A stretch of DNA of 64,000 nucleotides. Origin: Odoribacter sp. (GTDB lineage Bacteria; Bacteroidota; Bacteroidia; Bacteroidales; Muribaculaceae). The notes under the pieces are model-generated. The model was not told where the DNA came from and did not search any database. It was given only the letters and a program-made list of their open reading frames with translations. The position numbers were made by a program, and so were the translations under genes. Shown one piece after another: positions 51,364-60,085 of this stretch; within the stretch, counting starts at the first letter, position 1; every line of letters begins with the position of its first letter. The DNA lies in contig JAMPHZ010000001.1 of NCBI GenBank assembly GCA_023663145.1, positions 124,001 to 188,000 on the forward strand, given 5' to 3'.

Positions 51364-53844
51364 TTATTTGATAAATACTTTTGTGACTGTGTTGCCCTGA
51401 CGACGAATGTAAACGCCAGCTGAGGGATTGGTCACACGCATGCCTTGCAGGTTGTAGTATTCAACCGGAGCATTGGCATCGGTGGTAATGTTTTCAATAC
51501 CTTTGCCGGGGAGTTCTACGTCGGTGATAGCGGCATTGCGTTCAGCCTGATCATCCCAACGGGTGAAAGTGATACCGTTGAAGCCTACTGTGCCGGTCCA
51601 TTCCTGGAACGGAGTTTCCTCGTCATCTTCGTCGGTGCGTTCGTGGTTCATGGCGATAGCGTCAAGACACCATTTTGTCTCACCTTCGAATGAGTTCTTC
51701 GAACCGGTGAAGCTTGCAACGGGAGAATTCTGGAGATCGAATACGAAGAGATTCCATCCTCTGAAGTCAAGAGTCATATAGTTCTCACGCATCTTGATGC
51801 CGTCGGGCTGAGAACGCAGGAACAGGTTTACGCCGTTGTTTGAGCCGTCACCGTATACCCACATGGTTACAACTCCGTCAAAATAGTTACGATACTGGCT
51901 CTTCATACCCTCGGGATAGTGGTCACGGATGAGGAAATTGTCGCCGGCATTGTAAATGTCGAATACGTAATTTATGGCAAATGAAGTGCGGTTGTCAATG
52001 GCAGGACCCTGTGATATAACCGAGATGGTTGACTCGTCGTTAACAATACCTGTTGTTGAACCTGAACCGCCGGGAGCCCACATACCATCTGTGTTTGTGA
52101 GGGCCAAAACAGTCTCGGTGTATGTGCATGCGCGGTATTCTGTGAGGAAACGGAATGCAAATTCTTCACTAAGATTACCGGAAAGGTCAGGTATACCACC
52201 GGCATATTCAACGAGGATAGCGCAGTCAGATGGGAGATCTTCTGCAGGGAAGAAGTGTAGTACTGAGTTGCCGGCAATGATATCGTGGGTCAGCAGACCT
52301 GTGTAATTGTTACCTTTTGAGTCAGTTACTTTAATGACACCATCGTGTTGGTCACCGTTGAACTGGATTTCTTCGTTGAATTCAAGTCTGATAGCAGGGC
52401 GCAAGGTGTAAAGAGCCTCGCCTTCTTCAGCCGGGTAGGTTGAATAAACGTATGGAGCTTCTGTATCAGGTTCTGCAATTGTTATACGTAGTACATAGTC
52501 GCCACCGGCTTCGCCGTCACCGTCGCCGTCAATGAATGCTCCGGTCTGAGAGTTCTTTGCAACAGCCCCGTCAAGGGTGATCACGTATGTCAAATAGGGA
52601 CGCAACTTGCTGATGTTGATGTCAAGAGTATAGTCATTTGTCCATGAAAGCTCAACTTCTCCATTGTTTGAGATAGAGAATGCATCTTCTACACTCTGGC
52701 GGTCCATATTGCGGGAGAAGGTGAGTGTGAGGGGATTCAGAGTGCTGACGTCTTCAAGGTTTTCAGCTGAAACAGATGAAACCACTGCGGGCATTGCATT
52801 TGTGAGCGCTACGTCAAGGAATGTCACATAGTCGGCTGATTCTTTGCCGTCTTTTGAGCCGTCTTTGATTGTGATCTCACCTGTCCACTCTTCATAGCCG
52901 GGGGCTGTAATGGTTACAGGTAGTGTGGATCCTGCCTCAAGGCCTTCAAAGAAGAAGAAGCCGTTGTGAATGAGATCAGGATTTCGGCTATACTTATTGA
53001 ACAGAGATTCATAGGTGTCTGTGGTATACTCTTGTTCTCCGATTTTTATTGTGGCACCGTTGATGGGCTGAAGGTTCTCGCTGTTGGTTATCATACCGGT
53101 GACAAAAGTCTGGGCGGGAAGTTCCAAGCCGCGGTAGCTCATTAGTGATTGGAATGCTGCAAATGCCTCAAGACGCTTGTAGTCGTCGTTGAGGTTGCGT
53201 TGCTGCTGCACTGCCATGTCATGATAGCCGCCTTCGCTGAGGAGTGATGCCATGTTGGAACGACGGTTAACTGACAGATATGGATATTGGTTGGTGTGTG
53301 TCGATGGAGAGGGGTCGTAGTGGCAACGGTCATATTTGTTGCCACGGGAGGGAACGCGCATCACGCCCGAGAGGTTGGGCATAAGTATCTCGCCATACGC
53401 CTTGCCTCCGTTTGGAGTCTTTTCTATCTCGACTCCGTCTTTACGCCAACCACCGAAGAGTAGCAATGTGGAGTTTACTGAGCCAGACGCGTCGGAGTGT
53501 ATTGAGTAATAGAAGTCTGCCCCCCAGGCATTGGCCATGTCGGAGCGTTCTTCGAGTGATACAATGGTTGATTGGTCGTAGCGGCATAATTGCAGTGTCT
53601 CACCGTCTACGGCTGTAGTGTATGTTTCAAGGAAATCCTTGATATTAAGGGCGACAGCGAGTGTCTTTTCGGCCTCGGAGTATCCCCATAGACCACGGTT
53701 CTCGGTTCCTGAGTGACCAGGATCAAGGAAAAGTTTGAATTCGCCCCAGTCGATTTTATCCTGGGCGTTTATTGCCGGTGTAGCCACCAGCGACATAGCT
53801 GCTATGATTGTGCCCTTGGCGAGGGTGTTGAATGTCGATCTCAT
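51364..53844 (-). CDS. Secreted N-acetylmuramoyl-L-alanine amidase (Amidase_3) with T9SS tail
   Basis: An 826-residue secreted peptidoglycan hydrolase. Signal peptide (residues 1-28, ending PAINAQ); Amidase_3 domain at about 36-240 with zinc ligands in FLDPGHSGTENRG (His44), the Glu in YSEAEKTL and the His in YYSIHSDASG, and the catalytic Glu in LLSEGGYHDM. Then a carboxypeptidase-regulatory-like domain (about 245-345), a Big_5-type Ig domain (TLNPLTLTFSRNMDRQSVED) and a second (YTLRPAIRLEFNEEIQFNGD), a jelly-roll stretch, and a T9SS-type tail (YYNLQGMRVTNPSAGVYIRR, final VTKVFIK). T9SS export implies surface or medium location, so it may act on other bacteria's walls or on shed peptidoglycan. 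Downstream of the propeller gene by 2 bases. Confidence 0.88.
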   Translation of the reverse strand: MRSTFNTLAKGTIIAAMSLVATPAINAQDKIDWGEFKLFLDPGHSGTENRGLWGYSEAEKTLAVALNIKDFLETYTTAVDGETLQLCRYDQSTIVSLEERSDMANAWGADFYYSIHSDASGSVNSTLLLFGGWRKDGVEIEKTPNGGKAYGEILMPNLSGVMRVPSRGNKYDRCHYDPSPSTHTNQYPYLSVNRRSNMASLLSEGGYHDMAVQQQRNLNDDYKRLEAFAAFQSLMSYRGLELPAQTFVTGMITNSENLQPINGATIKIGEQEYTTDTYESLFNKYSRNPDLIHNGFFFFEGLEAGSTLPVTITAPGYEEWTGEITIKDGSKDGKESADYVTFLDVALTNAMPAVVSSVSAENLEDVSTLNPLTLTFSRNMDRQSVEDAFSISNNGEVELSWTNDYTLDINISKLRPYLTYVITLDGAVAKNSQTGAFIDGDGDGEAGGDYVLRITIAEPDTEAPYVYSTYPAEEGEALYTLRPAIRLEFNEEIQFNGDQHDGVIKVTDSKGNNYTGLLTHDIIAGNSVLHFFPAEDLPSDCAILVEYAGGIPDLSGNLSEEFAFRFLTEYRACTYTETVLALTNTDGMWAPGGSGSTTGIVNDESTISVISQGPAIDNRTSFAINYVFDIYNAGDNFLIRDHYPEGMKSQYRNYFDGVVTMWVYGDGSNNGVNLFLRSQPDGIKMRENYMTLDFRGWNLFVFDLQNSPVASFTGSKNSFEGETKWCLDAIAMNHERTDEDDEETPFQEWTGTVGFNGITFTRWDDQAERNAAITDVELPGKGIENITTDANAPVEYYNLQGMRVTNPSAGVYIRRQGNTVTKVFIK

Positions 53845-53847
53845 GGC

Positions 53848-54705
53848 TTAGTAGTTGAGGGTGATTACGTAAATAGCTTTATCTGAAGCGTTCTCAAAAG
53901 CAACTTTTGTGCCGTCGGGGGATACGGCAGGAGTAAGAGGCATGATGTCACTGCGGGTGAGAGCAATGGTGGTACCGTTATCTATGTTAAGGGCAAAGAG
54001 GGTTGATGATGTGAATTCCTGTCCATTGTCCTTTACGATGGTATAGACAATGGTCGCATTGTCATTAAGCCATGCAGGGTGGCTTCCTGCACCAATCTGA
54101 CGCAGACCGCTGCCGTCAATGTTGATTACCCACATGCCTTGTCCGGGTACCTGAAAAGCTATTCGGTTTCCATCGGGAGATAAAGCGGGGTTGATGAGGA
54201 TTTTACCTGCGAACTGGTTGAGGGCTCCCACTTGTGAGGCTACTTCGGCGGGTTGACTCATCATGAGTTCGTATATGTTGGCTGAACCTTTGCGCAGGCC
54301 AGCTGCACGGCGGGTTGGTGCCTGAGCGTTGCGGCTCAGAGGTACCAATACTTCTGAAGCACCGTCGGTGACGTTCCAGGCTCGCATTTCGTGATAGACA
54401 AGAGCGCCGCGGTTAACGTTGGTGCGACCGATTATGCGGTCGGTTCCGTCCCACATCATCTTGTAACCGGCACCGGGTTCTGTTGATACTGTGCGAATAG
54501 CGCTGCCGTCGGCTTTCGCAACCATGATGCCGGTGTAATTGTCACCGGTCACTGCAATCATTGAGCCGTCGGGCGACCATACGGGAGCCATATAGCCTGT
54601 GGGCGATGACAGCAACTTTTGGGGCGCTGATGCGCTGCGGGGCTGAGCTACGGCTATACCTCCGCACAACATCAATGCAAGCCCGAGAAGGGTAAAATGC
54701 TTCAT
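53848..54705 (-). CDS. TolB-like beta-propeller protein (PD40 repeats), exported
   Basis: A 285-residue periplasmic or surface protein: signal peptide (MKHFTLLGLALMLCGGIAVA), then four or five PD40/WD40-like blades with the repeated pattern ...PVWSPDGSMIAVTG, NPALSPDGNRIAFQV, TPAVSPDGTKVAFEN. This is the TolB-type propeller without the N-terminal domain of true TolB, so a Pal-binding role is unlikely. It forms an operon with the secreted amidase 2 bases downstream, which suggests a shared substrate (cell wall fragments or glycans), but there is no direct evidence. A good promoter precedes it. Confidence 0.82.
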   Translation of the reverse strand: MKHFTLLGLALMLCGGIAVAQPRSASAPQKLLSSPTGYMAPVWSPDGSMIAVTGDNYTGIMVAKADGSAIRTVSTEPGAGYKMMWDGTDRIIGRTNVNRGALVYHEMRAWNVTDGASEVLVPLSRNAQAPTRRAAGLRKGSANIYELMMSQPAEVASQVGALNQFAGKILINPALSPDGNRIAFQVPGQGMWVINIDGSGLRQIGAGSHPAWLNDNATIVYTIVKDNGQEFTSSTLFALNIDNGTTIALTRSDIMPLTPAVSPDGTKVAFENASDKAIYVITLNY

Positions 54706-54747
54706 AGATCGTTTGTTGATTTAAGGTTAATTGATTAATTATATGCG

Positions 54748-54778
54748 CAAATTTAGCTATTCTTATTTAAATTGCAAA
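54748..54778 (-). promoter_or_regulatory. Strong Bacteroidetes-type promoter of the propeller-amidase operon
   Basis: On the minus strand TTTG (54778-54775), 19 bases, then TAAATTTG (54755-54748): a full match to both elements at ideal spacing, the best in the window. The predicted start near 54742 gives a leader of about 36 bases. Confidence 0.7.
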
Positions 54779-54893
54779 AATATTTTTTTCTCATGTACAT
54801 TGTAAACGGAGTGTTTTATTTAAAATATGTTTTATAACATGTTTTTGAGAACTATTGGCAATTCTATGTGTTATATTTTCAGAACTTAAAAAT

Positions 54894-54980
54894 ATGAATA
54901 CTATGTATAATGTACTTAAGAAAGCGGCTCATTGGTATTTTGATATGACAGCCCACATCTATCACGATGACCACAAGTAA
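54894..54980 (+). CDS. Candidate 28-residue microprotein
   Basis: MNTMYNVLKKAAHWYFDMTA then HIYHDDHK. The helix-forming first half is amphipathic and the tail has four His and Asp-rich residues. It is in the 361-base gap between two divergently arranged minus-strand units, and its stop lies 15 bases before a strong terminator that would otherwise serve only the minus-strand genes. The upstream 120 bases are very A/T-rich, and I found no clear promoter on this strand. The rest of the gap (54706-54893) holds the promoter of the propeller gene. Confidence 0.35.
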   Translation: MNTMYNVLKKAAHWYFDMTAHIYHDDHK

Positions 54981-54994
54981 AGATGTCAATAATA

Positions 54995-55050
54995 ACAAGC
55001 GACCGGAATTACTGTACATCGCTCATGAGTAGGTAATTCCGGTCGCTTGT
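54995..55050. terminator. Terminator after the cytochrome-biogenesis operon (possibly also the microprotein)
   Basis: A perfect 18-bp stem (54995-55012 with 55033-55050) with a 20-base loop, 16 bases beyond the ccsBA stop on the minus strand. T runs are short on both sides. Confidence 0.75.
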
Positions 55051-55066
55051 ATCCTGGATACATGTA

Positions 55067-57070
55067 TCAGGCGTATCCGTGAAGTCCTCCTAATATGAAA
55101 TTTACTCCGAAGTAGGTCATGATCACAGTTAGGAATGCCACAATGCTGAATATGGCGAAGAAGCGGTCGCTTTTGAAGCATCGCAATGTAGAACGGTGTA
55201 GTGCTGCCGAATAGACAAGCATAGTAATCAATGCCCACACTTCCTTGGGATCCCACCCCCAATATCTTCCCCATGATTGGTTGGCCCATACGGCACCGAT
55301 GAATATTCCGGCACACAGCAGGAATACAGCCGGGCACAGTAGCTGCCGCCCGGTAGTTATAAGTTCCTTGCGCCCCATCAGCCATGCTATGCCACATAGT
55401 GCTATTATTGCCAAAGCTGCATAAGCCAGCATTACTGTGAGCACGTGAACGGATAGAAGAGGTGACCGTAAGACCGGAACAACGGCTGTAATCTGAGGAT
55501 TGCGGTGTCCCATCATAGCTACCATCATGGCCAGAGAAGCTACAATGCAGCAAAGTGGGCTGAGTTGGTTAATACCTCGCATCCATGCACACACACCGGT
55601 AAGCGAAGCGGCAAGTGCCATCCATTGCATTGTCTCATAACCATTGGCCATTGGCACATTCCCGGAGGCTATCCAATTCAATCCGATAAGGAAAGTGAGC
55701 CATAATGCGGCCATACATGAGATTGCAAGGGATATAACCGGCATCGGATAAAAGAACAGTATTAATCCTGAACATAGTAATGCAATAGCCGGTATAATGC
55801 TTGATGCGAGTGATGAAAATTTAACTTCGCACCACGTACGTGTAGGGGAAGGTATGGCAGACCCTGCCAGGGTGTGCTGATATGAGCCAATTTTATTTAT
55901 GGCCTCGCAGGCCTCGCTGTAGCGTGCGGTCATCAGCAATTCAGCTATGTAATTTATGCAGTGTCGGCTGAAGTGCCATTGGTCAAGTGCCACATCGTTA
56001 GGCTGATCATCTACCGGTGACAGCCATGAAAGATGATTATCGGAATCAATAACCGGAAAGATTTTCCATAATGAACCGGTGGCCGCTGCCGAGATCAAGG
56101 CAAACTGCTCGTTGGCTGCAACATGTTCTGAGCCGTTTGCAACGTATGTACCGTCGGTATTGAAGAAAGATGCTAATGATACGTTTTTACCGCCTAATAC
56201 TCTCTGTGAATTATCTTTCCGAAGTTTTATGCACGGTTCCTCTTTCCATGAATCGTAGTAAAAAAGCCATCCGGCTAATATCTGTTCAGCAGTGAGGCCT
56301 TGGTAAGAGTCTGATCCTGTTATTTTTATAGCGAAGTCGCGGGCAAAAGCCGAAAATGGGACTATTCGGTTACCATTATAGATGTAAAGATTTGAAAGTT
56401 TCTCTGCGACCGGCTGCGGTACTGTGGCAGGAGTGCCCCATGATGAAATGGCGCAGAGTGTCATTATGGAGAAAATCATGACACGCCTCCTGTGCATGAA
56501 CAAGTGTTTTCTGAATGTTATCCACAGCATGGCAATCAGCAGCATAGCGTACCCGATATAAGTGATTGCGATACCTGCCGGATCATTAGTCACAGTAAGC
56601 ACCGTGCCGAGGCCATCAGGATCATATGCTTGTTGGTAAAAGCGGTAGCCTCTTGTTTTATAGACATTATTCATGGATACAATGCCTGTGTCGCTTTCTA
56701 TTGCTATGGTGGAGATAAAATCACGTGGCGCCGGTGTGCCCGGGTAACAGTCAACAATAAAGTCAAGAAGCGTTACATTATATTCCCCAACCTGTGCAGA
56801 TTGACCAATACGTAGATGCAGGGATCTTTCTGTACCATACAGATGGGTAATTAGTGCTCCGGCGAGAATTATAATGAACGACATATGCAGCATTGCAACA
56901 GCCGGCCTATGCCATAATTTGCGGCGACACATATAAATAATTGCCGCTATGCACAACGCCCCCCACGTTGTTAGCATGGGGAGCGAAGTGTATGATGACG
57001 CAGCTTCCGGCACGCAGCTTATAACGGCCATGGCTACGCATAGCATGGCGAGTATTGCAAATGCAATCAT
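55067..57070 (-). CDS. ccsBA: Cytochrome c biogenesis protein CcsBA (ResB-ResC fusion)
   Basis: System II haem exporter and cytochrome c synthase in one chain of 667 residues. The N-terminal ResB part has membrane helices and a large periplasmic domain (AVAMLHMSFIIILAGALITH, then ERSLHLRIGQSAQVGEYNVT and YKTRGYRFYQQAYDPDGLG). The C-terminal CcsA part has eight or so helices and the tryptophan-rich haem-binding WWD motif SWGRYWGWDPKEVWALITML, with nearby histidines. Fused CcsBA is usual in Bacteroidetes. It overlaps the di-heme oxidoreductase gene by 4 bases, so the enzyme that attaches haem is made with its likely substrate. It may also serve other cytochromes. Confidence 0.93.
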   Translation of the reverse strand: MIAFAILAMLCVAMAVISCVPEAASSYTSLPMLTTWGALCIAAIIYMCRRKLWHRPAVAMLHMSFIIILAGALITHLYGTERSLHLRIGQSAQVGEYNVTLLDFIVDCYPGTPAPRDFISTIAIESDTGIVSMNNVYKTRGYRFYQQAYDPDGLGTVLTVTNDPAGIAITYIGYAMLLIAMLWITFRKHLFMHRRRVMIFSIMTLCAISSWGTPATVPQPVAEKLSNLYIYNGNRIVPFSAFARDFAIKITGSDSYQGLTAEQILAGWLFYYDSWKEEPCIKLRKDNSQRVLGGKNVSLASFFNTDGTYVANGSEHVAANEQFALISAAATGSLWKIFPVIDSDNHLSWLSPVDDQPNDVALDQWHFSRHCINYIAELLMTARYSEACEAINKIGSYQHTLAGSAIPSPTRTWCEVKFSSLASSIIPAIALLCSGLILFFYPMPVISLAISCMAALWLTFLIGLNWIASGNVPMANGYETMQWMALAASLTGVCAWMRGINQLSPLCCIVASLAMMVAMMGHRNPQITAVVPVLRSPLLSVHVLTVMLAYAALAIIALCGIAWLMGRKELITTGRQLLCPAVFLLCAGIFIGAVWANQSWGRYWGWDPKEVWALITMLVYSAALHRSTLRCFKSDRFFAIFSIVAFLTVIMTYFGVNFILGGLHGYA

Positions 57071-58734
57071 ATGGCATCAAGAAAAGCGATTACGGCGTCG
57101 CGGTCTTCTTTGGGTAGTTCGCGGAATTTAACTACAGTGGAATATGCGTCACTCGCAGGATTCACGCCGTGCCACATTATAGCCTCAAGAGCAGTACGTG
57201 CGCGGCAGTCATGCAGTCGGTCGGCATATGGCGAACCGGTGACCTTCTGATGCAGGCCGCGACCCCATAGCGGCGTGGTGCGACACCATCCATTACGGAT
57301 ATCATTAACCATAAGCAGCTTGTGCTGTACCATATCTGTGTATGGCCATATCTGCTGATTGGGATAACGGGGAAGCAGGCGAGAGGGATCGGCGGCTGTG
57401 AAAAATTGAGCCGGATCACGCACCTCGTCACTTCCTGTCGTCCATGACGGGCGGTGGCAATATGCGCAACCAATGGCTTCAAAAACCTCCTTGCCACGGG
57501 TTATCTGTGGATTATCTATGCCTCGCACCGCCGGGACTGCCAAGCCACGATGCCATACCATCATGTCTATATAGTCTTGATCAGATGCTTCGGCTTCAAG
57601 TGTCGTTGAATTTATATATGCAAGAATGTTCTGCTCGAGATCGGACGTGAACCACTCAGGATGTTTACGGTCGGGATCTACCTGACTGATATATGATGCG
57701 AACGCTTCCTGCACTTCTGGATCGGCAGCAGAGGCTTTGGCATAGTAGCCACCACCGTCTTTATAATGGTAGCGGCGGTCAGAACGGGTTACGTTGGTGA
57801 TGTTCCAGTATGCATTGGCTCCGGCGGCATCCTGCAACGGACCGCGTGTAAGTGCATAGGTATATCGCAAGGGATATTTCTTGCCGTCGGTAGATACTTC
57901 TTTCGATGTGTATTGACCGGTCCATGCACCTCCGGCGAATACAGCCGGGTTAAGGCCGTTGGGTAAGTACCCGTCTTTCTCTTCCTGTGCATATTGCGCG
58001 AAGATGTCGGAATCGGAAATGGCGTCAATAAGCCCGGTTCCATAGATGCCGATAGTACTCTCGAGCCGTACCTCATAGTCGCCCATCAGTTCGTCGGTAA
58101 GTACTCCTTGACGGTAGGCGTAAACGGCATCGCGGGACATCGTCACGTCAGGGTAGCGTAGGGAGTATGTCTCTCCGTCGGGAAATCTGTTCCCCCAACC
58201 GTCGGTATATTCATGCCATGTTATGATTACTTTAGATTCATCCAGAGGCGCTTTGAACGGTTCTACGGCGTGTCCTTGAGGCATGCCGGCAAGCCAGTTT
58301 ACGTATCCCTGTGTCGCAGGGTTGTAAACTACAAGAAGATATCCGTTGCCAACTTCATTGGTGCGGAACGCTCCGTCAGGTTGTGATTTGCCGTGACCGT
58401 AACCGGGATGGCAGTGCATACATGACGAGCGGATATACATGGGGCCAAGACCGCTGCGTACTCCGCTGTTGTTTGATACGTAATTTTTCTCGAAAAGTTG
58501 CTCGCCGCGTTTGAAAGAAGCAAGGAATCCACCGTCTTCAACACTTTTTGTGGGTTGTTCAAAAGCAGCTGATGTAGTGATAAATGATGTGCCGAGCTGA
58601 CCTCCGGCGTAGTACCAGTCGGGTAGTGAGGTCTCAGGTGTATCGGGAGTTGCCCCTCCGTTACCCGGGGTGTCGTCGGAGCATGCTGCCAATGAGCACG
58701 CAGCCATGCAGAGCAAAAGTCGATAATATTTCAT
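57067..58734 (-). CDS. Di-heme oxidoreductase (DUF1111/DHOR family) lipoprotein
   Basis: A 555-residue exported c-type cytochrome. Signal with lipobox (MKYYRLLLCMAACSLAAC, the second Cys group followed by SDDTPG). Two haem-binding motifs are visible: CMHCH at residues 105-109 and CAYCH at 423-427; GRGLHQKVTGSPYADRLHDC, further on, is typical of the DHOR family, related to thiosulfate dehydrogenase and MauG-like enzymes. Such proteins are encoded next to imelysin-like proteins in iron-regulated loci of several bacteria (IrpA/IrpB type), and an electron-transfer or iron-reducing role is proposed. The physiological substrate is not known. Confidence 0.92.
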   Translation of the reverse strand: MKYYRLLLCMAACSLAACSDDTPGNGGATPDTPETSLPDWYYAGGQLGTSFITTSAAFEQPTKSVEDGGFLASFKRGEQLFEKNYVSNNSGVRSGLGPMYIRSSCMHCHPGYGHGKSQPDGAFRTNEVGNGYLLVVYNPATQGYVNWLAGMPQGHAVEPFKAPLDESKVIITWHEYTDGWGNRFPDGETYSLRYPDVTMSRDAVYAYRQGVLTDELMGDYEVRLESTIGIYGTGLIDAISDSDIFAQYAQEEKDGYLPNGLNPAVFAGGAWTGQYTSKEVSTDGKKYPLRYTYALTRGPLQDAAGANAYWNITNVTRSDRRYHYKDGGGYYAKASAADPEVQEAFASYISQVDPDRKHPEWFTSDLEQNILAYINSTTLEAEASDQDYIDMMVWHRGLAVPAVRGIDNPQITRGKEVFEAIGCAYCHRPSWTTGSDEVRDPAQFFTAADPSRLLPRYPNQQIWPYTDMVQHKLLMVNDIRNGWCRTTPLWGRGLHQKVTGSPYADRLHDCRARTALEAIMWHGVNPASDAYSTVVKFRELPKEDRDAVIAFLDAI

Positions 58735-58765
58735 ATGATATTTGGGCGGTGAAATTATTAAATGT

Positions 58766-58819
58766 CTATAAGTTTATAAGCTTACATAAGAGAGTCTCTT
58801 ATGGCTTATAAACTTATAG
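58766..58819. repeat. Large inverted repeat between imelysin and di-heme oxidoreductase genes
   Basis: An outer 16-bp perfect stem (58766-58781 with 58804-58819) encloses an inner 8-bp hairpin (58785-58792 with 58796-58803), giving a nearly continuous structure with a 3-base bulge. It is A/T-rich and not followed by a T run on the operon strand, so a role in processing, mRNA stability or attenuation is more likely than full termination. Confidence 0.7.
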
Positions 58820-58836
58820 TTTGTATAAATTGCTTG

Positions 58837-60063
58837 TTATTTGCTTACCGCATCTATTACTTCATCAAGTACGTCGACTACGTTATTGCAGGCTTCAACT
58901 GCAGCAAAGTTAATCTGGTGCATCGAGGCATCTTGTGATGTGGAAGCAAAGGGCTCTCGCATCTTTGCTATAGCTGCGATTGCATCGTCGATTGCCGCAA
59001 TTACACGCGTGTCAAGATCGGCGTCAATGCTGCGTACATATGCACTGAGTGTATGGCTTGAGGCTTTGATGTAGGTTTCGGTCTCGCCGTTGTATACAGA
59101 GTAGCCGGCATAAGCATGGCGCACTGAACGCAGGTTGTCGATGAAGTCAGTGATTGAATTGAGGGCATAAGGCGATTCGATATAATCGGGATCAGCAGCG
59201 AGGCCTGATCCTACCGGTCTGCCAATTTTTTGGTTACCTACTTCATCTGCAATGTCCTGTGCACCGATGATGAGTTCCTGGATGGCATCGGTATAGTTTA
59301 CATAGATCGAGCCTGCTTTGCCGGCGTTTTTCATGTAAGAACCGTAATTGGCGCTGTAACTGAGTTCTGCATCATCGAGTATGTCAAGTTTCTCTTGTGC
59401 AACGGTGCCTTCATCAGCCCAAGATGCTTCGAGACGCAGGCAACAGTTGCGCAGGTCATCGGCTACGGCTGCCAAATAGTAAAGTTCATTTTGTGTGAAC
59501 TTTGATACGGCACGTGGCGATGTCGTGGCAGTGTTCTGATTGGCGGGTTCGAAAATCAGATATTCTATGGCGTGGAAGCCAAGAAGACCTTGTCCGAGTG
59601 ATGAGCCTACATATTCACCGGCGCTCTCACGATCACTCATCTGTGCCATCTGTTGGGGATTGCGCAGCATCGCTTCCATAGCAGTCTTGTCAAGAGGCCA
59701 AGTATCGATATGTGGATCAATGTTGTAGTCTGCTGCGGCACCGTAGAGCCACGCCTCGCTCAATTCCCAATAGCGGCGGGCATCGATCCATGCTTCCCCG
59801 GCTTCTGAAATTTGTTCTGCCGTTAGATTCTCGATGCCGTCTTCACACATCTGGTCGCAGATGTCGGCAAGACGCATTGAGGCATCGGCAAGACCACGGT
59901 AGGTGGGCACTACCGTATTGTTTACATAGTCCTGAGCGATGAGGCGCAGTGTTTCTTCCTTAGCATCCGGTGACTGAATGTCATTCCCCTTGTTATCGTC
60001 GGAGCATGATGACATCAGTGCGCTAATGCCTAAGGCAACTGATAATAATGTGATTTTGTTCAT
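58837..60063 (-). CDS. Imelysin family (M75-like) lipoprotein
   Basis: A 408-residue exported lipoprotein (MNKITLLSVALGISALMSSC, lipobox MSSC). Members are the insulin-cleaving membrane protease/EfeO/IrpA-type proteins. The two helical-bundle halves are visible, and the hallmark GxHxxE is present as GFHAIEY (Gly162-His164-Glu167), in the DTWPLDKTAM-containing first half. Known imelysins, such as EfeO and Pseudomonas IcmP, are iron-linked rather than active peptidases. It lies between a porin and a di-heme cytochrome in one operon, 22 bases after the porin gene, consistent with iron handling at the cell surface. Confidence 0.93.
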   Translation of the reverse strand: MNKITLLSVALGISALMSSCSDDNKGNDIQSPDAKEETLRLIAQDYVNNTVVPTYRGLADASMRLADICDQMCEDGIENLTAEQISEAGEAWIDARRYWELSEAWLYGAAADYNIDPHIDTWPLDKTAMEAMLRNPQQMAQMSDRESAGEYVGSSLGQGLLGFHAIEYLIFEPANQNTATTSPRAVSKFTQNELYYLAAVADDLRNCCLRLEASWADEGTVAQEKLDILDDAELSYSANYGSYMKNAGKAGSIYVNYTDAIQELIIGAQDIADEVGNQKIGRPVGSGLAADPDYIESPYALNSITDFIDNLRSVRHAYAGYSVYNGETETYIKASSHTLSAYVRSIDADLDTRVIAAIDDAIAAIAKMREPFASTSQDASMHQINFAAVEACNNVVDVLDEVIDAVSK

Positions 60064-60085
60064 GTTTTATAATGGGTTATAGGGT

